Below are positions 31,931 through 44,802 of a stretch of 64,000 nucleotides of DNA, piece by piece. The DNA is from Isoetes taiwanensis (lineage: Eukaryota > Streptophyta > Lycopodiopsida > Isoetales > Isoetaceae): assembly GCA_021234155.1 (NCBI GenBank), contig JAJEKV010000797.1:1-64000 (forward strand), given 5' to 3'. The notes under the pieces were generated by a model. It saw only the letters and a list, made by a program, of their open reading frames with translations. It was not told the DNA's origin and did no database searches. A program made the translations under genes and the position numbers. Numbering within the stretch: the stretch's first letter is position 1; every line of letters begins with the position of its first letter.

Positions 31931-33112
31931 TGGTTGAGGTATGGTCGGATTTGAAGCAGAGGATCCCCGATTAGAGGTAACTGAGCGAAAAGGCGGGAGA
32001 GAACAGGCCACCATAGCTCAAGATCTGCCTGCAAAACTAGAGGTGGGCATGCTAGAGGTGGGCAAGTCTTAATTTATCTTATTCCTACAAGATGGATCAT
32101 ACAGTGGCCTTGGCCTTGGATGCAAGCTGGCTTGGACAATACATCCCGATACAATTTCGAATAATGCTTAGTATTGAACTTGGTGGTAGAAGTATTCAAT
32201 TTCTACGATTTAATGGAATGAAATGTCTTATGCAAGAAATGTAGATGGGTTTGCTTTTTGCGGTTTACATTGCAAAATACTGGTTTATATTGCGTAGAAT
32301 CTGGCATTATGCATTTGCTATGAATATAATGTGTTGGGCGGACCCCTACTCTTAGCTTCAACATCTCTATCAACAACTGGTATGATTTAGGTCAAGCATC
32401 CTAGCATCATATAGAACTATATGATGCAGGTGTCGTGGCATAACTCCATCATTATCTATGGTGATGTAAATTTGTAGAATGCTTAGAACTTCCTCCCAAT
32501 ATGTCCAAGAATTAGTTCAAATATCTCTTTGCATGGAAGGGGAATAATCCAAACCAACAGGAGCTACAAGAACTATGCGGTGGCAAACAAATGATTGCAC
32601 TCAATCACGTATATTCTCCCAAATCCCTATAGGGTTTCTGATTACATGTGCATATAGGGTAACATCTTTTAAAAACTCAAACCAGTTATGTTTTGGTGAT
32701 GCTTGGAGACAAAAGCTCCCATAGATTATTGGGATGAGCCGGATTTTGCTTAATTTGTACCCATTTTGAGGAAGGATATCATATTCAGAAAATTCTCTGC
32801 TGTTTGTTCCTTTATGCTTATATAACTGTATTCCCATATCCTTTTCCAACAGCTACAACTTTATACTTAAATAAGTGTGTTGCCATGTTCATTACAACTA
32901 CAAGCCATGTCCTTTTCCAACTACAACTTTAAACTTAATTAAATGTATTGCCATATCCTTTTTTAACAATCACAATGATTGTAGAGGATGTAACTACGTG
33001 TGACATGGGTAAAACGGCAGAACATTAAGTTACGACCACATGAACAAGGTCACACTAAATAATTTATTACGTACAATAAATGCAATGCCTTCAAAGACAT
33101 CCATATGTAGCC
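31931..33112. other. No gene recognised
   Basis: AT-rich. A degenerate repeat of CATATCCTTTTCCAACTACAAC occurs around 32830-32970. Confidence 0.4.
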
Positions 33113-33238
33113 AGAAGACATCCATATTCAAATACAAGTAGCAAGAATAGAACACAATAGAAGGAAAAGTGACTATAGAAGACATCCATATTCAGATACA
33201 AGTAGCAAGAATAGAACACAATAGAAGGAAAAGTGGCC
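33113..33238. repeat. Tandem duplication, about 63 bp x 2
   Basis: AGAAGACATCCATATTCA...AGGAAAAGTG is present twice with only a few differences. Confidence 0.85.
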
Positions 33239-33377
33239 ATACGAGATTAGATACACAACATCAACAACTCATAAACATAGTCACTTGCAATCTGCAGCTT
33301 CCACAAATGTTCCAATGAATGAGAAGTTACCATATGCAAATGCACAAGTTCCCAACATTTATAAGTTCTCAAATTAT

Positions 33378-33405
33378 GCCCAGCAATGCTGGGCACCGTT
33401 ACTAG
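33378..33405 (+). mobile_element. Helitron-like 3' end, copy 1
   Basis: Hairpin GCCCAGCAATGCTGGGC followed after seven bases by CTAG, then a T in flanking DNA. Hairpin plus CTRR plus T is the classic Helitron 3' terminus. The 5' end was not located. Confidence 0.7.
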
Positions 33406-36400
33406 TATAGTATAATGTTTTAGTGTATTGTTTGGATCCAGCCCTAGATCGGTTGACCCGGGTTTTGAGTTAAAATATTGTGTACCGAGATGCCTATGAT
33501 TTTTTTCGTCTTCTCGCTCTAGCCTAGGGCTTCCTCATTATGGGGATCGTGGCAAGGTCTGCAACAGCCATGGCGGCAAAGTTTGGCGTTTAGGGGTTAG
33601 GGTATTTCGTTTGTCTAATACAGCTATCCAGTTTCGGCGCTGGATTGGCAGAAAAAGATGAAGCAGAGCTTCTTGGTGAGTCTTGGTCATCATTCAACTG
33701 AAAGGTTTTCATTTCTCTGTTTTGCTTCTTTGTAGGTATGTTTCGTGCCTTTTGTTAGGGAAAAGAGCAATGCTTCTTGATGACTAGAAGAAATGGAGAG
33801 GAGCCCTAAGTCCGACGGATTGTGGATTTAATGGCTTAATCGGACGGTGTCGATCTTTTGCGCAGCCTTGGATCTAGGAATCGCCTTAAACTTAGAGCTT
33901 AGGGTCTATCCAAAACGGCCCTCCTTGGTCTGACTTTGACAAAAGCCATTTTTAGCATCCGATCTCGGGAGTCTGTTTTGGCAGATGCATCTTCCATTTC
34001 GGCCTTGGCTTTACGCAACTGTATGAAGACTTCAATGAGCGGTATGCCCCTTCATGTAAGATCGAACAGGAATAGGGCTTTCAAATATTGGCTGCAAGAT
34101 TTAGTTTAGCATGTTTTAATATTAATTTGGGTTCTTACATTGTGTAAAACATTGCTTAGAACCCAAATTTGTTGCTCCACAAGGGGCTTGGAGCAGAATG
34201 TTCATTTCGACCACGAAGAAAGAGACCATCCCGGTTATTGTTGCATGGAGTGAATGAAAGAATGTAAGATTTGAGTGATTATTCTCATATTTGCTTATAA
34301 ATTTTGAGTTTCCAATAATCGGTGACACGTAAAACATGGTTGATTTCAAGTTATTTTTAATTCAAGGCGATATAATTCTACAAAAAGGCGAACTTGGGGA
34401 TGACATTGTTTCTCCAAGATTTTAATGTTTGCCTGACATTTAGTTATGCAAAATTTCGGCCTGGACAAGGAAGTGCATTAAAGTTAATTCGCGGATGTCT
34501 TTGCTCTTGGAGGAGGAGTTATGACATCCCACCCCAAATGGCCTTACCATGTGTGCGAGAACAAACTATTGTATACTTCATAGCAAGGTATATAGATGGT
34601 GAAACCTTTAATGTACAAACAAAATAAAAGGATATTGCTTGAGACTCCAAATCTTTGAGAAAAGAGGAATATTATGCCTCTTAAGCAGGTTGTTTTTCAA
34701 TTTCAAATTTGCAAGGTTTCTTGATTGAAGTAATTTTAATGTTACACCGTAGGTAGATCCCCCGAAGCTTACTAATGGCAAAAACATTATGATTGCAAAG
34801 AAATGGCAACTCCTTACGAGCAATCATCATGTACCTTGATAGGCTGACATACAAGAGGTATAAATATTTTCTTGGTTGTTAGCTAAAGGCTCGAGTTTCT
34901 CGCTACGCAGATTCAACTTTGTTGCTTTTTCTCGCTACGCAGATTCAATTTACTTCTTTCATTGAGTAACAGGACTGAGAAGGATTAGCGAAAAGGCGGC
35001 CCTGCTCCTTTCTTTGGTGTCTACGAATTTTCCTCCTGGACGTTCTAGAGAGCTGGGATCACTGAATTCATAGCTACTTTTCTCTTCCTCTACATAACCA
35101 TCCTTGCTGTTATGGGTTTGAAAAAGCAACCTTGCTTCTTACTGCCAATCGCAATGCATGCAGCACCATAGACATTCAGAGTATTGCATGGGCTTTCGGT
35201 AGCTATGCACATGAAAACACACTGGCAGAGCATTGCGGGGCAAAATATTCAAGCAACATCACGACCTATTCCCCATGATGTGGTGGTACCGGTTGAATAA
35301 AGCCGACACTTCGATTTCTGCTTTTTTGGGCCAAGGTCATCTATAGAGTCATAGTGCCCAATGTAATGGAAGCCAGCAATAAGAACACACATGCCTGTTA
35401 TAGTAATACTTTTCGCCACCTTCCCTTTACAAAGAAGCAAGGCGCCATCCCATGGAATTAGCTGTTAAGATCGTTTTCAAAATCAGGAGTGGACAAAGTT
35501 TTTCTGTCTATGTTGTGTCCCTATGTGGCCGGGGAGGTGTTCGGATAGACAATCGGGTTCGGGAGATTCTTTATTTCCGAGGGTAAAAGACAAAAATGAC
35601 GATGTATTCAATAATCACCGACCCTTTATAAGACATAGGTTTGTTTGATAAGTGCCATTCCAAAGACTATTTGAACTTATATTGTCTTGGGAATCATATT
35701 GTCTTGGGAATCGAGAGGCTAAGTATCCAAGTGAACCAAATCCAATAATCTCGCTGAAAAGTAAAAATGCATAACACATAATTTATTTGGCACATAGGCT
35801 TTGAAAATAGACTCTGGAGCTTCGATGTGGAGGCTGTCATAATTCTAGGAATACTAGAATAAATAGACTTTGGATCTTCGATGTGGGGCTGTCACGATTC
35901 CAGGAATACCTGACAAGTTAACGTGATACTTTAAACTATTCATCTGAGTGATAATTTAATGTGAACTATTCGTCTGATACAACATACCAATCTCCATGAA
36001 TCCTTTTTTTTCTTTGATCATTTCTATTTCTACTAAGAAACCCCTTGATTTTAATATCAGCTTTGTGTATGGCGTCTTAAAATGCCATATTTATTGGTCT
36101 TTTTATCATTTCCTATGCATTTTACATTATGTATTATGCATCTTTATGGGTTTATGTTGCAAGTTTTATTTCGACCATTGATTTGGCTGAATATACCGAG
36201 GGTTTATGACGGATCAATGGCCATTGAATTTTTGATCAAAAACCTCCTTACACTTCCAATGGTGCAAAATAGACCAATGGTGCCAGATGATAAATAATGC
36301 AATACTTTAACAAATGGAGGAAATGTAAAACCTTTAAAAACCACAGAGGAACACAAAAAACTAGCCCAAAAAAGGAATATGACTTCTAACTGCAATTAAA

Positions 36401-36767
36401 CTCCTCAAACATGGAAAAATATACAGTTTGGCATAAGATACGTCCTAGAAATCATAGTCCCAAGCGTGTGAGAATTGCCCTCCCACAATACAAAATGAAA
36501 TATTGCAAGCTTATCAATGCCCTTTTTTTCATTTGATGATTTCCTATCAAGAAACCATTTTATTTTGGTATCAACTTTGTGTATGACTTTGTTTATTTCA
36601 ATATCGAACGTAGTCATGGGCATATTCGAGCCTGTGCCATATTCAAATCACAATTAAAACAAACCAAAAAAAGAAGAAAAATGCACAACATATTATGACT
36701 GCAAGAAACTGGATTTCATTTGTGAAGTATGAATTCTGGGTAAAGTACAATATTATACTCTAGTCTA
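33406..36767. other. No gene recognised between two Helitron-like ends
   Basis: Probably Helitron interior and older DNA. Short open frames (for example 34394-34627) lack recognisable motifs. A GATCTTCGATGTGG(A)GGCTGTCA duplicate lies at about 35819 and 35874. Confidence 0.35.
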
Positions 36768-36796
36768 TGCCCAACAACGCTGGGCATTGTTACTAG
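36768..36796 (+). mobile_element. Helitron-like 3' end, copy 2
   Basis: TGCCCAACAACGCTGGGCA hairpin, seven-base spacer, CTAG, then T. Same family as copy 1. Confidence 0.7.
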
Positions 36797-37471
36797 TCTA
36801 TTCGAGTGAATTGTACCAGAGTGTACCAACCTTTTATCAAAGCCTCTCCATCTCACCAGTTGTCAAGAATTCTTGAAAGATTTGAAGGAAACATTAACAC
36901 AAGAAGAAGAATGCAGCCATTATTTGTTCATGGGCCATTTGTTTTATTTGGAGGATTGGAGTAAAAACAGTGATGTACTCGTTTATTGTATATTCGCATG
37001 CTGGGTCTGTGTCTGCATCCCAAATCCGTCAGAACTCAATTACGTTACTATGACATGAGAATAGACACGAAGGTAAAATCATGACTATGCCTAAAAGAAA
37101 GGTTAAATCATTCACCACTCATGATTACAAAGTCATGTTCTCGCAATGCTCAAAAAAAGTCGTTCTCTACCCGAGTAACTAATTTTTCCAACATCGCGTG
37201 GAGGTTGGGGCATGTCTACTGTGTTTTCTCCTCAAAAGCAATTCGAGCAATACAACATCATAGCTATATACATCACATTTGACCATTTGACCAAAAGATT
37301 GCTCAAGACCTTGCCCGCGGACCTCCGCCAAGATTTGATTTAAGGGTGGAGATTGTTTGCGATCGATAATCGCGACGACACCGGATGTTTAAGGAGCTTG
37401 GAAAGCCACAAGGATTTTGCTGATCTTACCTCCTGGTTCACTTGCTCTTGACGGCTTGATTTGATTAGGTG

Positions 37472-38180
37472 ATGGAAATGCTTGCAAATATGAGGGAAAT
37501 TTGGGTATGGGGCTGTGGTAGTGACACTGTGTTACTACGCGATTTGGAAGCGAGGAAGAGGAGGGGCAGGGGCACCACCAAGGCCGTAATCGCTTCCAAT
37601 AATCGGGCATCTCCATCTGCTCTACTTCTCTAGTGTACCGCAGAGGGTTTTAGGGCGTCTGTCACTTCAATTTGGTCCGCTCTTCTCCCTTCGCCTTGGT
37701 TCTGTGAAGCATGTTGTGGTGTCGTCCCCCGCCATGGCCAAGGCGTTTCTCAAAACCCACGATGCCTCCTTTTTTTCTTTCGTCCCAAGTTTGAGGCCGG
37801 CCGCATCCTTAGCTACAATTGGTCCGGAGAGCTCGGCGTGTCCGAGCTATGGCCCCGTTCCAAACACATCCGCAAAATCTTTGTTGACCACCTTTTCTCC
37901 CCTAAACGATCCGCCAAACCCAAAGATATCAGATCTGAAGAAACTCGCTGCACTCTCCGGTCTATCCTTGAAGATAGCCTTGCACACAACCCCGTAAATC
38001 TCACCTCTAAATTATCTAACCTCACCACAAACATCATCACCAGGATCGCATTCGGTAAGAAATTCTTTGGAAAGGGTTGTGCATTAGGTGCAGATAAATT
38101 CGAGGAGATGATTCGTGAGGGGTTTCTCTTGTCACGAGTGTTTAATTTGGGAGACTATTTGCCCTTTTGTCACGATTTGA
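37472..38180 (+). pseudogene. Cytochrome P450 exon-1 pseudogene
   Basis: Paralogue of exon 1 of the gene at 51583-53226: shared coding text includes MREIWVW, SSPAMAK(A/R)FLKTHDAS, SKHIRKIFVDHLFSPKR and LSNLTTNIITRIAFGKKFF. It is broken by frameshifts near 37510, 37580, 37780 and 38170, and lacks the proline hinge reading frame and all of exon 2 (no I-helix, no heme Cys). It lies downstream of a Helitron-like end and is followed by an inverted copy of its last ~175 bp. No P450 activity is possible; any role would be through RNA. Confidence 0.9.
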
Positions 38181-38405
38181 TCTGCAGGGTTATCGGTGCA
38201 TTTATTGGCTGTGCATTTATTGGCTCCCCATAAATCATGACAAAAAGGGCAAATAGTCTCCCAAATTAAACACTCATGACAAGAGAAACCCCTCACTTAA
38301 TCATCTCCGAATTTATATGTGCGCCTAATGCACAACCCTTTCCAAAGAATTTCTACCTAATCATTCTCGTGATGATGTTTGTGGTGAGGTTAGATAATTT
38401 AGAGG
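38004..38405. repeat. Long inverted repeat made from P450 coding sequence
   Basis: Arm 1 is 38004-38180 and arm 2, in reverse complement, is 38231-38405, separated by about 50 bp. The arms differ at few positions. A copy of GCATTTATTGGCTCCCCA sits in the loop (about 38213-38230) and another just past arm 2 (38410-38427). A transcript through it would fold into a ~175-bp double-stranded stem. Confidence 0.9.
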
Positions 38406-38429
38406 CGATTGCATTTATTGGCTCCCCAT

Positions 38430-39835
38430 TTAGACTTGGATTCTAGGGGGTATTGACTCATGGAATAGGGTATTAGACTTCGTGGTTTTCGCATGCACAC
38501 TTATTCCACAAGTCTAATACCCCTAAGTTAAAAAATATTCCACAAGTCGAATACCCCCAAATTAAAAAAAAATATTAAACGGTGGCCTCAAACTTGCACA
38601 AAGGAAACCGAAAATGAATGAACTAACCATCTGCCACGCGGTGATTCATATAATAATAAACTATAATAATTATGGATGTATGTATTCGCTCGCCGTTTCT
38701 CGAATCCAACGCTTTTTGGGAGCCAATATTTCTCTCATGAGGGTTATAGGCTAAGAATGGAGGATTTAAGGTAACTGGCCCACCTATGGTGAACTTAACG
38801 GTAAAAAATCATCCAAAATATAGAAGGATGGTCCAACTTCTATTTTTTAATACAAATATGTCTTTTGTAGAAGCCGCCTGTGATAGTCAATCGTTCTTTT
38901 CCGGAAAATATTACTTGCAAAGAACGTATATTTTCCTTCAACTTGTAGGGGTGCATTCACCTTAATGGTGAGATCTAACCTCCATTGGTGCATTTATATT
39001 ATGTGCACTCGGGCCATCGATGGTGATAGTACCTTGCCCTCGTTTGGTTCATGTTCTTCATTGGTGCAATCACACATCCACGTATGGTGATGGAAGTTCC
39101 CCTGTTTGGTTCACTAATAACACCTTATTGGTGCGGTGATCTAGCCTTCATGGATATGTCTATAACTCTAAATGGATCAAGGAAAAACAGAAATTGATGC
39201 ACACAATTACCTAAGTTATCTTCATGAACTTTTTTGCTGCAATAAAAATAGCTATAAGAGAATTCAGATGCAAAAAGACAATGAAAAAATGAAGAGGATT
39301 TGGACCTCAATTGGCCTTATTATGCAGGCCAATTACCATTTAATTATCCTGCAAAACAAATAGCATTGTAGGTTCAAATATGATTGTAATCTTTGAAAGA
39401 AGTTATTGCTAATAAATCATACCTTGTAGAGGAGCCCCATCTTAGATAAGAAAGACCATAGATGAGACCCCTCTAAATCCAAGTGGTATTTTCAAATCAA
39501 ACAGACCATCAACCATGTTCAAACCTGAATAAATCAGAAATATCAAATTTTAGACACATACATTTGATTGATCATAATAATAAGAAAATTTTCATTTATA
39601 TTATAATGATCAAAGTCCCAAACTCTTAAGATGAGCATCCGCTTCAATCTCGATACAAATCATCTAAGCATTTTGTCCTCTTATCAGGCATTTCAGAATC
39701 ACTTTCTTCACTGTCATTTTCAGCCCTTGTTCTTTCCTTCTTCAAATTCTCATCCAAGGTGCAAGGCAAAGCATGCTCCTCTTCATCAAAAGAATTCTGG
39801 CAATCCTTGAATATACTATGCTGAACCTCATTTTT
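38430..39835. other. No intact gene; degenerate repeats and a possible exon
   Basis: Around 38945-39140 is a degenerate repeat with (A/T)TTGGTGCA and ATGGTGA. On the - strand 39830-39645 an acidic frame (NEVQHSIFKDCQNSFDEEEH, SEESDSEMPDKRTK) looks like a true exon but is unrecognised. Confidence 0.35.
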
Positions 39836-40003
39836 GGGTTGCCCCTAGGGGGCAAGCCCTTGTTTATGTGGGTTTATGGCATATTCCAAGCATATGCTAG
39901 TATATGCCAGGAATATGCCAATGACTGCTCAAAACAGGCTATCGGGTGTAAATTGGGGGTGGTCGCTATTGTCGGGCAGCGACTTTGAAACCGGCTAACC
40001 GGT
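39836..40003 (+). repeat. Dispersed ~170-bp repeat, copy 1
   Basis: Begins with the hairpin GGGTTGCCCCTAGGGGGCAA and GCCCTTGTT, contains GAATATGCCAATGACTGCT and ends near CCGGCTAACCGGT. The second copy is 53853-54022. Both precede gene fragments. Confidence 0.85.
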
Positions 40004-40434
40004 TTAACAGACACAGGGTTCAGATATCGCGGCTTCTATGGAGTCTTCCACGGCAATGGACGACACTGTTCTATATGCTCTGTGCCCTCATTTTGTAGTA
40101 AGTAACAACTTTTCAGAAATTGACGTCCTTTTCGACTCTCGGACCTTCGGACGGGTATGCCTTGAAGATCGAAAGTATGGCATCTTCTTGAAGAGCGTGG
40201 AACTTAACTAGTAAAATATGTAAAGCGGCGGTGGTTACGTTGACATTTGGGTAGGTCTCTTATGGAGTAAATACCTTGTAAGGATTGATTATCTTATATT
40301 CAATACTCCTTTTTTGCGTTCCTGCTTCTTGATGGAAAGGCCTTTATTTCCATGTCAGAGATTTTACATGTCTGTTCGAGTCCTTATATGATGAGATGCA
40401 ATGTCTGACAAGAAGCATGTTCTTTCCATGTAGA

Positions 40435-40965
40435 TAAACAATGCTGGCTCCAATGCTTATACATACAAGTCACTTGTGGATACAATAGATGATGCTATAT
40501 TGTAAGACCAATTGCATGTAGCGAGTCATTTGAAAGCAATTTCTCGGCTTGCATTAATATCGTGTAGGGAAAAAACACATACTGAGAAATTGTGGGAACA
40601 AATATGATTGGTGTCATGCTATCTTGTCGGGGAGGTATGTCTGAAGGATGGGATTTGATTGCATGGGAAAGCAGATTGTAAGATATTATCATATGGTGTT
40701 ATTGATCAAGCAATTAGACTTATGAAAGGACAACCTAGAGGAGGTCATATATTTAACATGGATGAAGCAAAGTCTTGACGGGCGCCAACTCCAAGCCATA
40801 CATTTGTTTTCAGTTTTTAACTTTAAAGATAAATGTTACAGTGGCTAGACATCAAACTACAATATTTGCCGATTTCAAGCCTTACTTGTTTTCCACATCG
40901 GGTTTTGCAAAGCATATGGTGCAACAAAGCGTAGCCTTCAACTGGTTTACTAAGACTCTGCAGGT
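40435..40965 (+). pseudogene. Chlorophyll b reductase (NOL/NYC1-like) exon fragments
   Basis: INNAGSNAYTYKSLVD (40436-40495) and IRLMKGQPRGGHIFNMD (about 40708-40760) match the short-chain dehydrogenase chlorophyll b reductase, whose conserved text is INNAGSNAYSYKPL and QxRGGHIFNxDGAGSDG. AYGATKRS is encoded at about 40910 in a shifted frame, next to TKTLQ before a splice donor. The enzyme reduces chlorophyll b in plastids. The catalytic Tyr-x-x-x-Lys region is present (YGATK) but frames are shifted and the N- and C-terminal parts are missing, so this is a captured or decayed fragment. Confidence 0.7.
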
Positions 40966-41758
40966 AAATCAAGCTCTTCGCTTGCCTTTGGGCATGTGTG
41001 AGACTTCATAACATTCTTTTAGTGCATATGAAGGCAGAGTTAGGGATGCAAGGAGTAAAGAACGCCATTGTACACAACCTATCCAGATAAGCTTTCTTAA
41101 CCCTTTGCTACGAACCGCCGCCTTCATTGTTAAGCATCCAAAATCTAGTAGCACACATCAAATCAATCAACTGCCTTTCTGAAACATGGGATGTTGTATT
41201 TGACAACTTTACTGTAATAGTAAGTATCCTGGGCAATGTTCTGCTATGGATGCTTCGAAGTCACTTATACCCAAACTGAAGGAAATACAGCCTGTACATG
41301 GTACACGTGCCATGGCATGATTGTGCCAGACATACACGCTTTGAAAAGCGGCCCGTGTAAAACGACAAAAGGGGGAGATCGAACGTAAAACGCATGCGAG
41401 AGAGGAGTGGAATCGATTTTCGATTTGCAGGGAGGCTAGATCGTCGCTATGTGGCCGGTAAATACTGCAGGAGGTTGAGGTGAACGGGAGGTCCAGGGTC
41501 TGCAACAGAACAATGCAGGTCCGTTTTCTTGTTTGGCCGTGTGCTTGCAGGAGCGAGCCTGGTTTTGATCCAAGCGATTGCAGTCAGCAGTTGGATCAAT
41601 CTGTTTCCTAAGCAGAAGGTGTGACAATTAGAAGACAAGCTTGGGCTATCGGAGCAGCTGTAGAAGTGGCCTTGTTCAGAGGCTAGCTTGGGTTGTCGGA
41701 GAAGCCAAGGAAGGAGCCCTATCTCTGAATTGTTTACAGTGGTATCAGAGCCAGGTTC

Positions 41759-42391
41759 ATGGCCAGCAAGCTTGCCTTGACATACCTGAGTAACACCAAA
41801 GTATTTGAGGGAGATGAAGCTAGTTTTCAACTCTGGAAAGCCATGATCACACAGGCCCTCAAGGTGGATAAATTATGGGAGCTCGTATCCAAAGGAAAAA
41901 TGGCTGTGACACCATTCAAGATAAAGAAAGAGGCATCTGGATCAGAAGAAGGGAAGAGGGAAGAGACATCTGAAGATGAGAAGGAGGAAATTGCTAAGGC
42001 GATCATCATGGCAAAATTGGGAGGAGACATAGTGCTTGAAATTCAGCACAAGACTCCAGCCGAGATGTGGGAATACCTTCTTGAAAGGTATGAAGCCAAG
42101 ACTTCTTCGCAAATTGAAGTGTTGGAGATGCAAGTACGCAGCTTGCAGTTTGAGAAGGGTGGTGACGTGACGAGTTTAATAAGGTGTCTACGTTTGCTAT
42201 TCCACGATTTAGAGGGAGCCAGAGTGAAATATTCCGAGCAACAGAAGGTATTAATTTTAACAAGAGCCTTTCATGATTCTTACAAGGATTTAGTCGTTGG
42301 TTGGTTAGGCGACCAGCCACGCTTGATAAAAAGCCCGTGGAAGCAATTAGAACGGAATTGGAGCAAGAAAAGATTGCAGCAGCAAGTGTGA
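41759..42391 (+). pseudogene. gag: Copia gag
   Basis: Begins MASKLALTYLSNTKVFEGDE, then FQLWKAMITQALKVDKLWE, AEMWEYLLERYEAK and YSEQQKVLILTRAFHDSYKD, typical of the Copia gag (UBN2) domain. A frameshift near 42300 precedes a glutamate/arginine-rich region (42301-42597) where the zinc knuckle would be expected; only a single CGKE-like remnant is visible. No intact gag-pol frame exists. Confidence 0.85.
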
Positions 42392-42705
42392 GGGAGAAAT
42401 CTGTCCGTATGGAAGAACATCCCAATCGCTTTGTATGTGGGAAAGAGGTCGGGACCCAGGTAGAAGCCGAGGAAGAGGAAGAGCACAAATCCAAAGGTTA
42501 CGCTTGTGAGGATGTCCAAATCGAGAAAGGTGGAGTCGTGGTACAGGAGCATTTCCACGAGGGGAAGGGTCGAAAGCATCATCTATGGCAACTGTAAGTG
42601 AACTTGATGATAGCAGTGAGAAATTAGCAAAAGTGGGAGTGCTTAGTGAAGATAAGGTAAAGAAACTGAACTTTAAAGATGTAGTGTCAAATATTACTCT
42701 TAGAA

Positions 42706-44260
42706 ATGGCTTGGATAAAACTGACACTGACTTTAGATTCGGGAGCTGAAGTCTCCATAGTCAACTTACCTGGTTTGTTGAATAAGGTTGAGCTAAGTAA
42801 AGGTAATCCGAGGGTGCAAATGGGAAATGGCGCAACACAAAAGGTGCGTGGAAAGGGGGAGTTGCAGGTATCAAGAGAAGGCAAGGAAGTTTTAAGATTG
42901 CCAGATACTCTATTTGCTCCAAAAATGTTGTTTAACTTAGTCTCGGTTGCAAATCTTGTTGATAATGGATATGATTTACTTTTTCATAAGCATGGATGCA
43001 AATTTATTAAAGATGGTGTGAAAATATTTGATGCTGATAGAAGAGGAAATTTGTTTGAGTTTGACATCAAAGCAATCAATAAAATATCTTCCATAGATAA
43101 ACTGCATACTTGGCATTTGAGGTTGACGCACACAAATCATAATAATATTAGACTTGCAGAAAAGCACAATTTCTTGGATGACTTGATGTGTGAGCATGAA
43201 AATCATGATGATATTTGTGAGGCATGCATGTTAGGAAAGCAAAGTAGATTGCCTTTTAGAAATAAAGGCAAGAGAGCACACAAATTGCTTGAGTTAGTTC
43301 ATTCAGATGTTTGTGGTCCAATGCAAGTTCAAAGTCTAGGGTCGAAATTCTACTTTGCATCATTTATTGATGACTATAGCAGAAGGACTAAGTGTTACTT
43401 TTTGAGGTCCAAAGACCAAGTATTTGATGCCTTTAGGCTTTATGTTGCGGAAGTTGAAAGGGAGACATCATTAAAGGTTAAATGCTTGAGGTCTGATCTT
43501 GGAGGAGAATACATATCAGGTGAATTTTGCAAATTTTGCCAGGAGCATGGAATTAGAAGACAGTATACATGTCGGTATACGCCGCAGCAAAATGGTGTAG
43601 CAGGACGAAAGAATCGCACCATCATGAATGCAGCAAGGTCCATGCTTAAGCATCCGGGCCTATCTAACAGCTTATGGGCGTAAAGCAGGCTTGTCACATT
43701 CGAAAAAGGTTGCCCAAGTGTTGCAAGAAAGGAGGCGATGCAAACAGGTTTGACTGACAAAGACAATCCGCGAAGCTTTAAAGTGTATGGATGTTTAGCC
43801 TATATGTTGGTCCCCGAAGAACTCAGGAGGAAGTTGGATGATAGAAGCATATGTACTTTTCTGGTTGGCTACGATGAAGAAACGAATGGTTACAGGTTAT
43901 ATGATCCAAACACTCGCAGAATATATGTTAGCAGAGATGTGATATTTAACGAAAACATCATATACAAAGGTAGGAAACTGCTTAGCAAGCCAGAGATGAC
44001 AGAATGGGTACCCGTAGAATATTTGGAAAATGATTCAGGGGTAAGTAAAGAAGCAATGCACAATTTTAAGGAGACAATAGGTTTACCCATGGAAGATGAA
44101 ATTGACATTGAAGATGATGAAATTGAGGGCATAAGTGAGCAAGAAGGTACAGAACCAGATGTGGTGCATGAGGTCGCAGAAACTGATAGTGCGCTGCATA
44201 CTGGGTCAAAGGAGGTGCATGAAGTCTTAGAGCCAGAGGAGGTGCATGAAGTCTTAGAGA
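42706..44260 (+). pseudogene. pol: Copia protease and integrase, truncated before RT
   Basis: Protease motif LTLDSGAEVSIV (DSG in place of DTG) starts the frame. Next is the zinc-binding GAG-pre-integrase region (WHLRLTHTNHNN, then CEACMLGKQ). Integrase catalytic residues are in HSDVCGPM, FIDDYSRR and LGGEYISGEF (D, D, E), followed by YTPQQNGVAGRKNRTI. A stop at 43681-43683 interrupts the frame. The C-terminal integrase region continues from 43738 (YGCLAYMLVPEELR, FLVGYDEETNGYRLY) into an acidic tail with VHEVLE repeats. RT and RNase H are absent. Confidence 0.9.
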
Positions 44261-44307
44261 CTACAAGGCCATATAGTCTAACAACAGCTTTCTAGCTCGT
44301 CACTGCT

Positions 44308-44341
44308 TATGCCCAACCACAACGGTGGGCACCATTACTAG
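44308..44341 (+). mobile_element. Helitron-like 3' end, copy 3
   Basis: GCCCAACCACAACGGTGGGC hairpin, ACCATTA, CTAG. The preceding 35 bp (CTACAAGGCCATATAGTC and onward) are the same as at 51328. It directly abuts the (GAATA)n tail of the LINE. Confidence 0.75.
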
Positions 44342-44395
44342 AATAGAATAGAATAGAATAGAATAGAATAGAATAGAATAGAATAGAATAGAATA
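44342..44395. repeat. (AATAG)n microsatellite, LINE 3' tail
   Basis: About 11 pentamers. On the - strand this is (CTATT)n at the 3' end of the LINE, where non-poly(A) LINE families often carry a short tandem repeat. Confidence 0.85.
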
Positions 44396-44802
44396 GACAT
44401 TAACGTCCCTTGTGCCCTCAGGCCCCTGGACTTGTGTAGCATGGGCGAGCTCCCTGAAAGGGCGCTACTAGCACATCATGCTGTTATGATGTAGCCTTTT
44501 CTGAATGCTGACTTTTTTCTTCCTGCTTTACCTCCTGGTGCGGCGTGCGGTGATCGTCGTTATCGGTCGGTTTTCTGCCGGGAACAATTTGTGTGGGGTT
44601 TATGAGCCGCTTTTGTGCAGTTCATATTACAAACCCTCTTTCCCTGTGTACTTCTTCTCGTGGTATCATCATCATCATTCGGATCGCGCCCTCGCCAATT
44701 CTCTCAGTGATTCTGTTATTGTCATCAGAATATGTACTGGTTGCCTCCATCTTATAGTTCTGTACTTGTCTCTAATGTCCCCGTATATCGGGCAATCGTT
44801 AA

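Larger units (their letters stand above)
41740..44260 (+). mobile_element. Truncated Ty1/Copia retrotransposon (5' part)
   Basis: A perfect initiator-Met primer site TGGTATCAGAGCC is at 41740-41752, just after what should be the 5' LTR end TTGTTTACA. Gag starts at 41759, and protease, GAG-pre-integrase and integrase follow in Copia order. The element stops at about 44260 before RT and RNase H, at sequence shared with the Helitron-like end at 51328. No second LTR is seen and the 5' LTR start could not be fixed. Confidence 0.88.

Noticed and set aside
41740-41752. Match to the 3' end of initiator-Met tRNA, possible tRNA gene
   Set aside because: Only the 13-base primer site is present, directly before a Copia gag; there is no tRNA cloverleaf.
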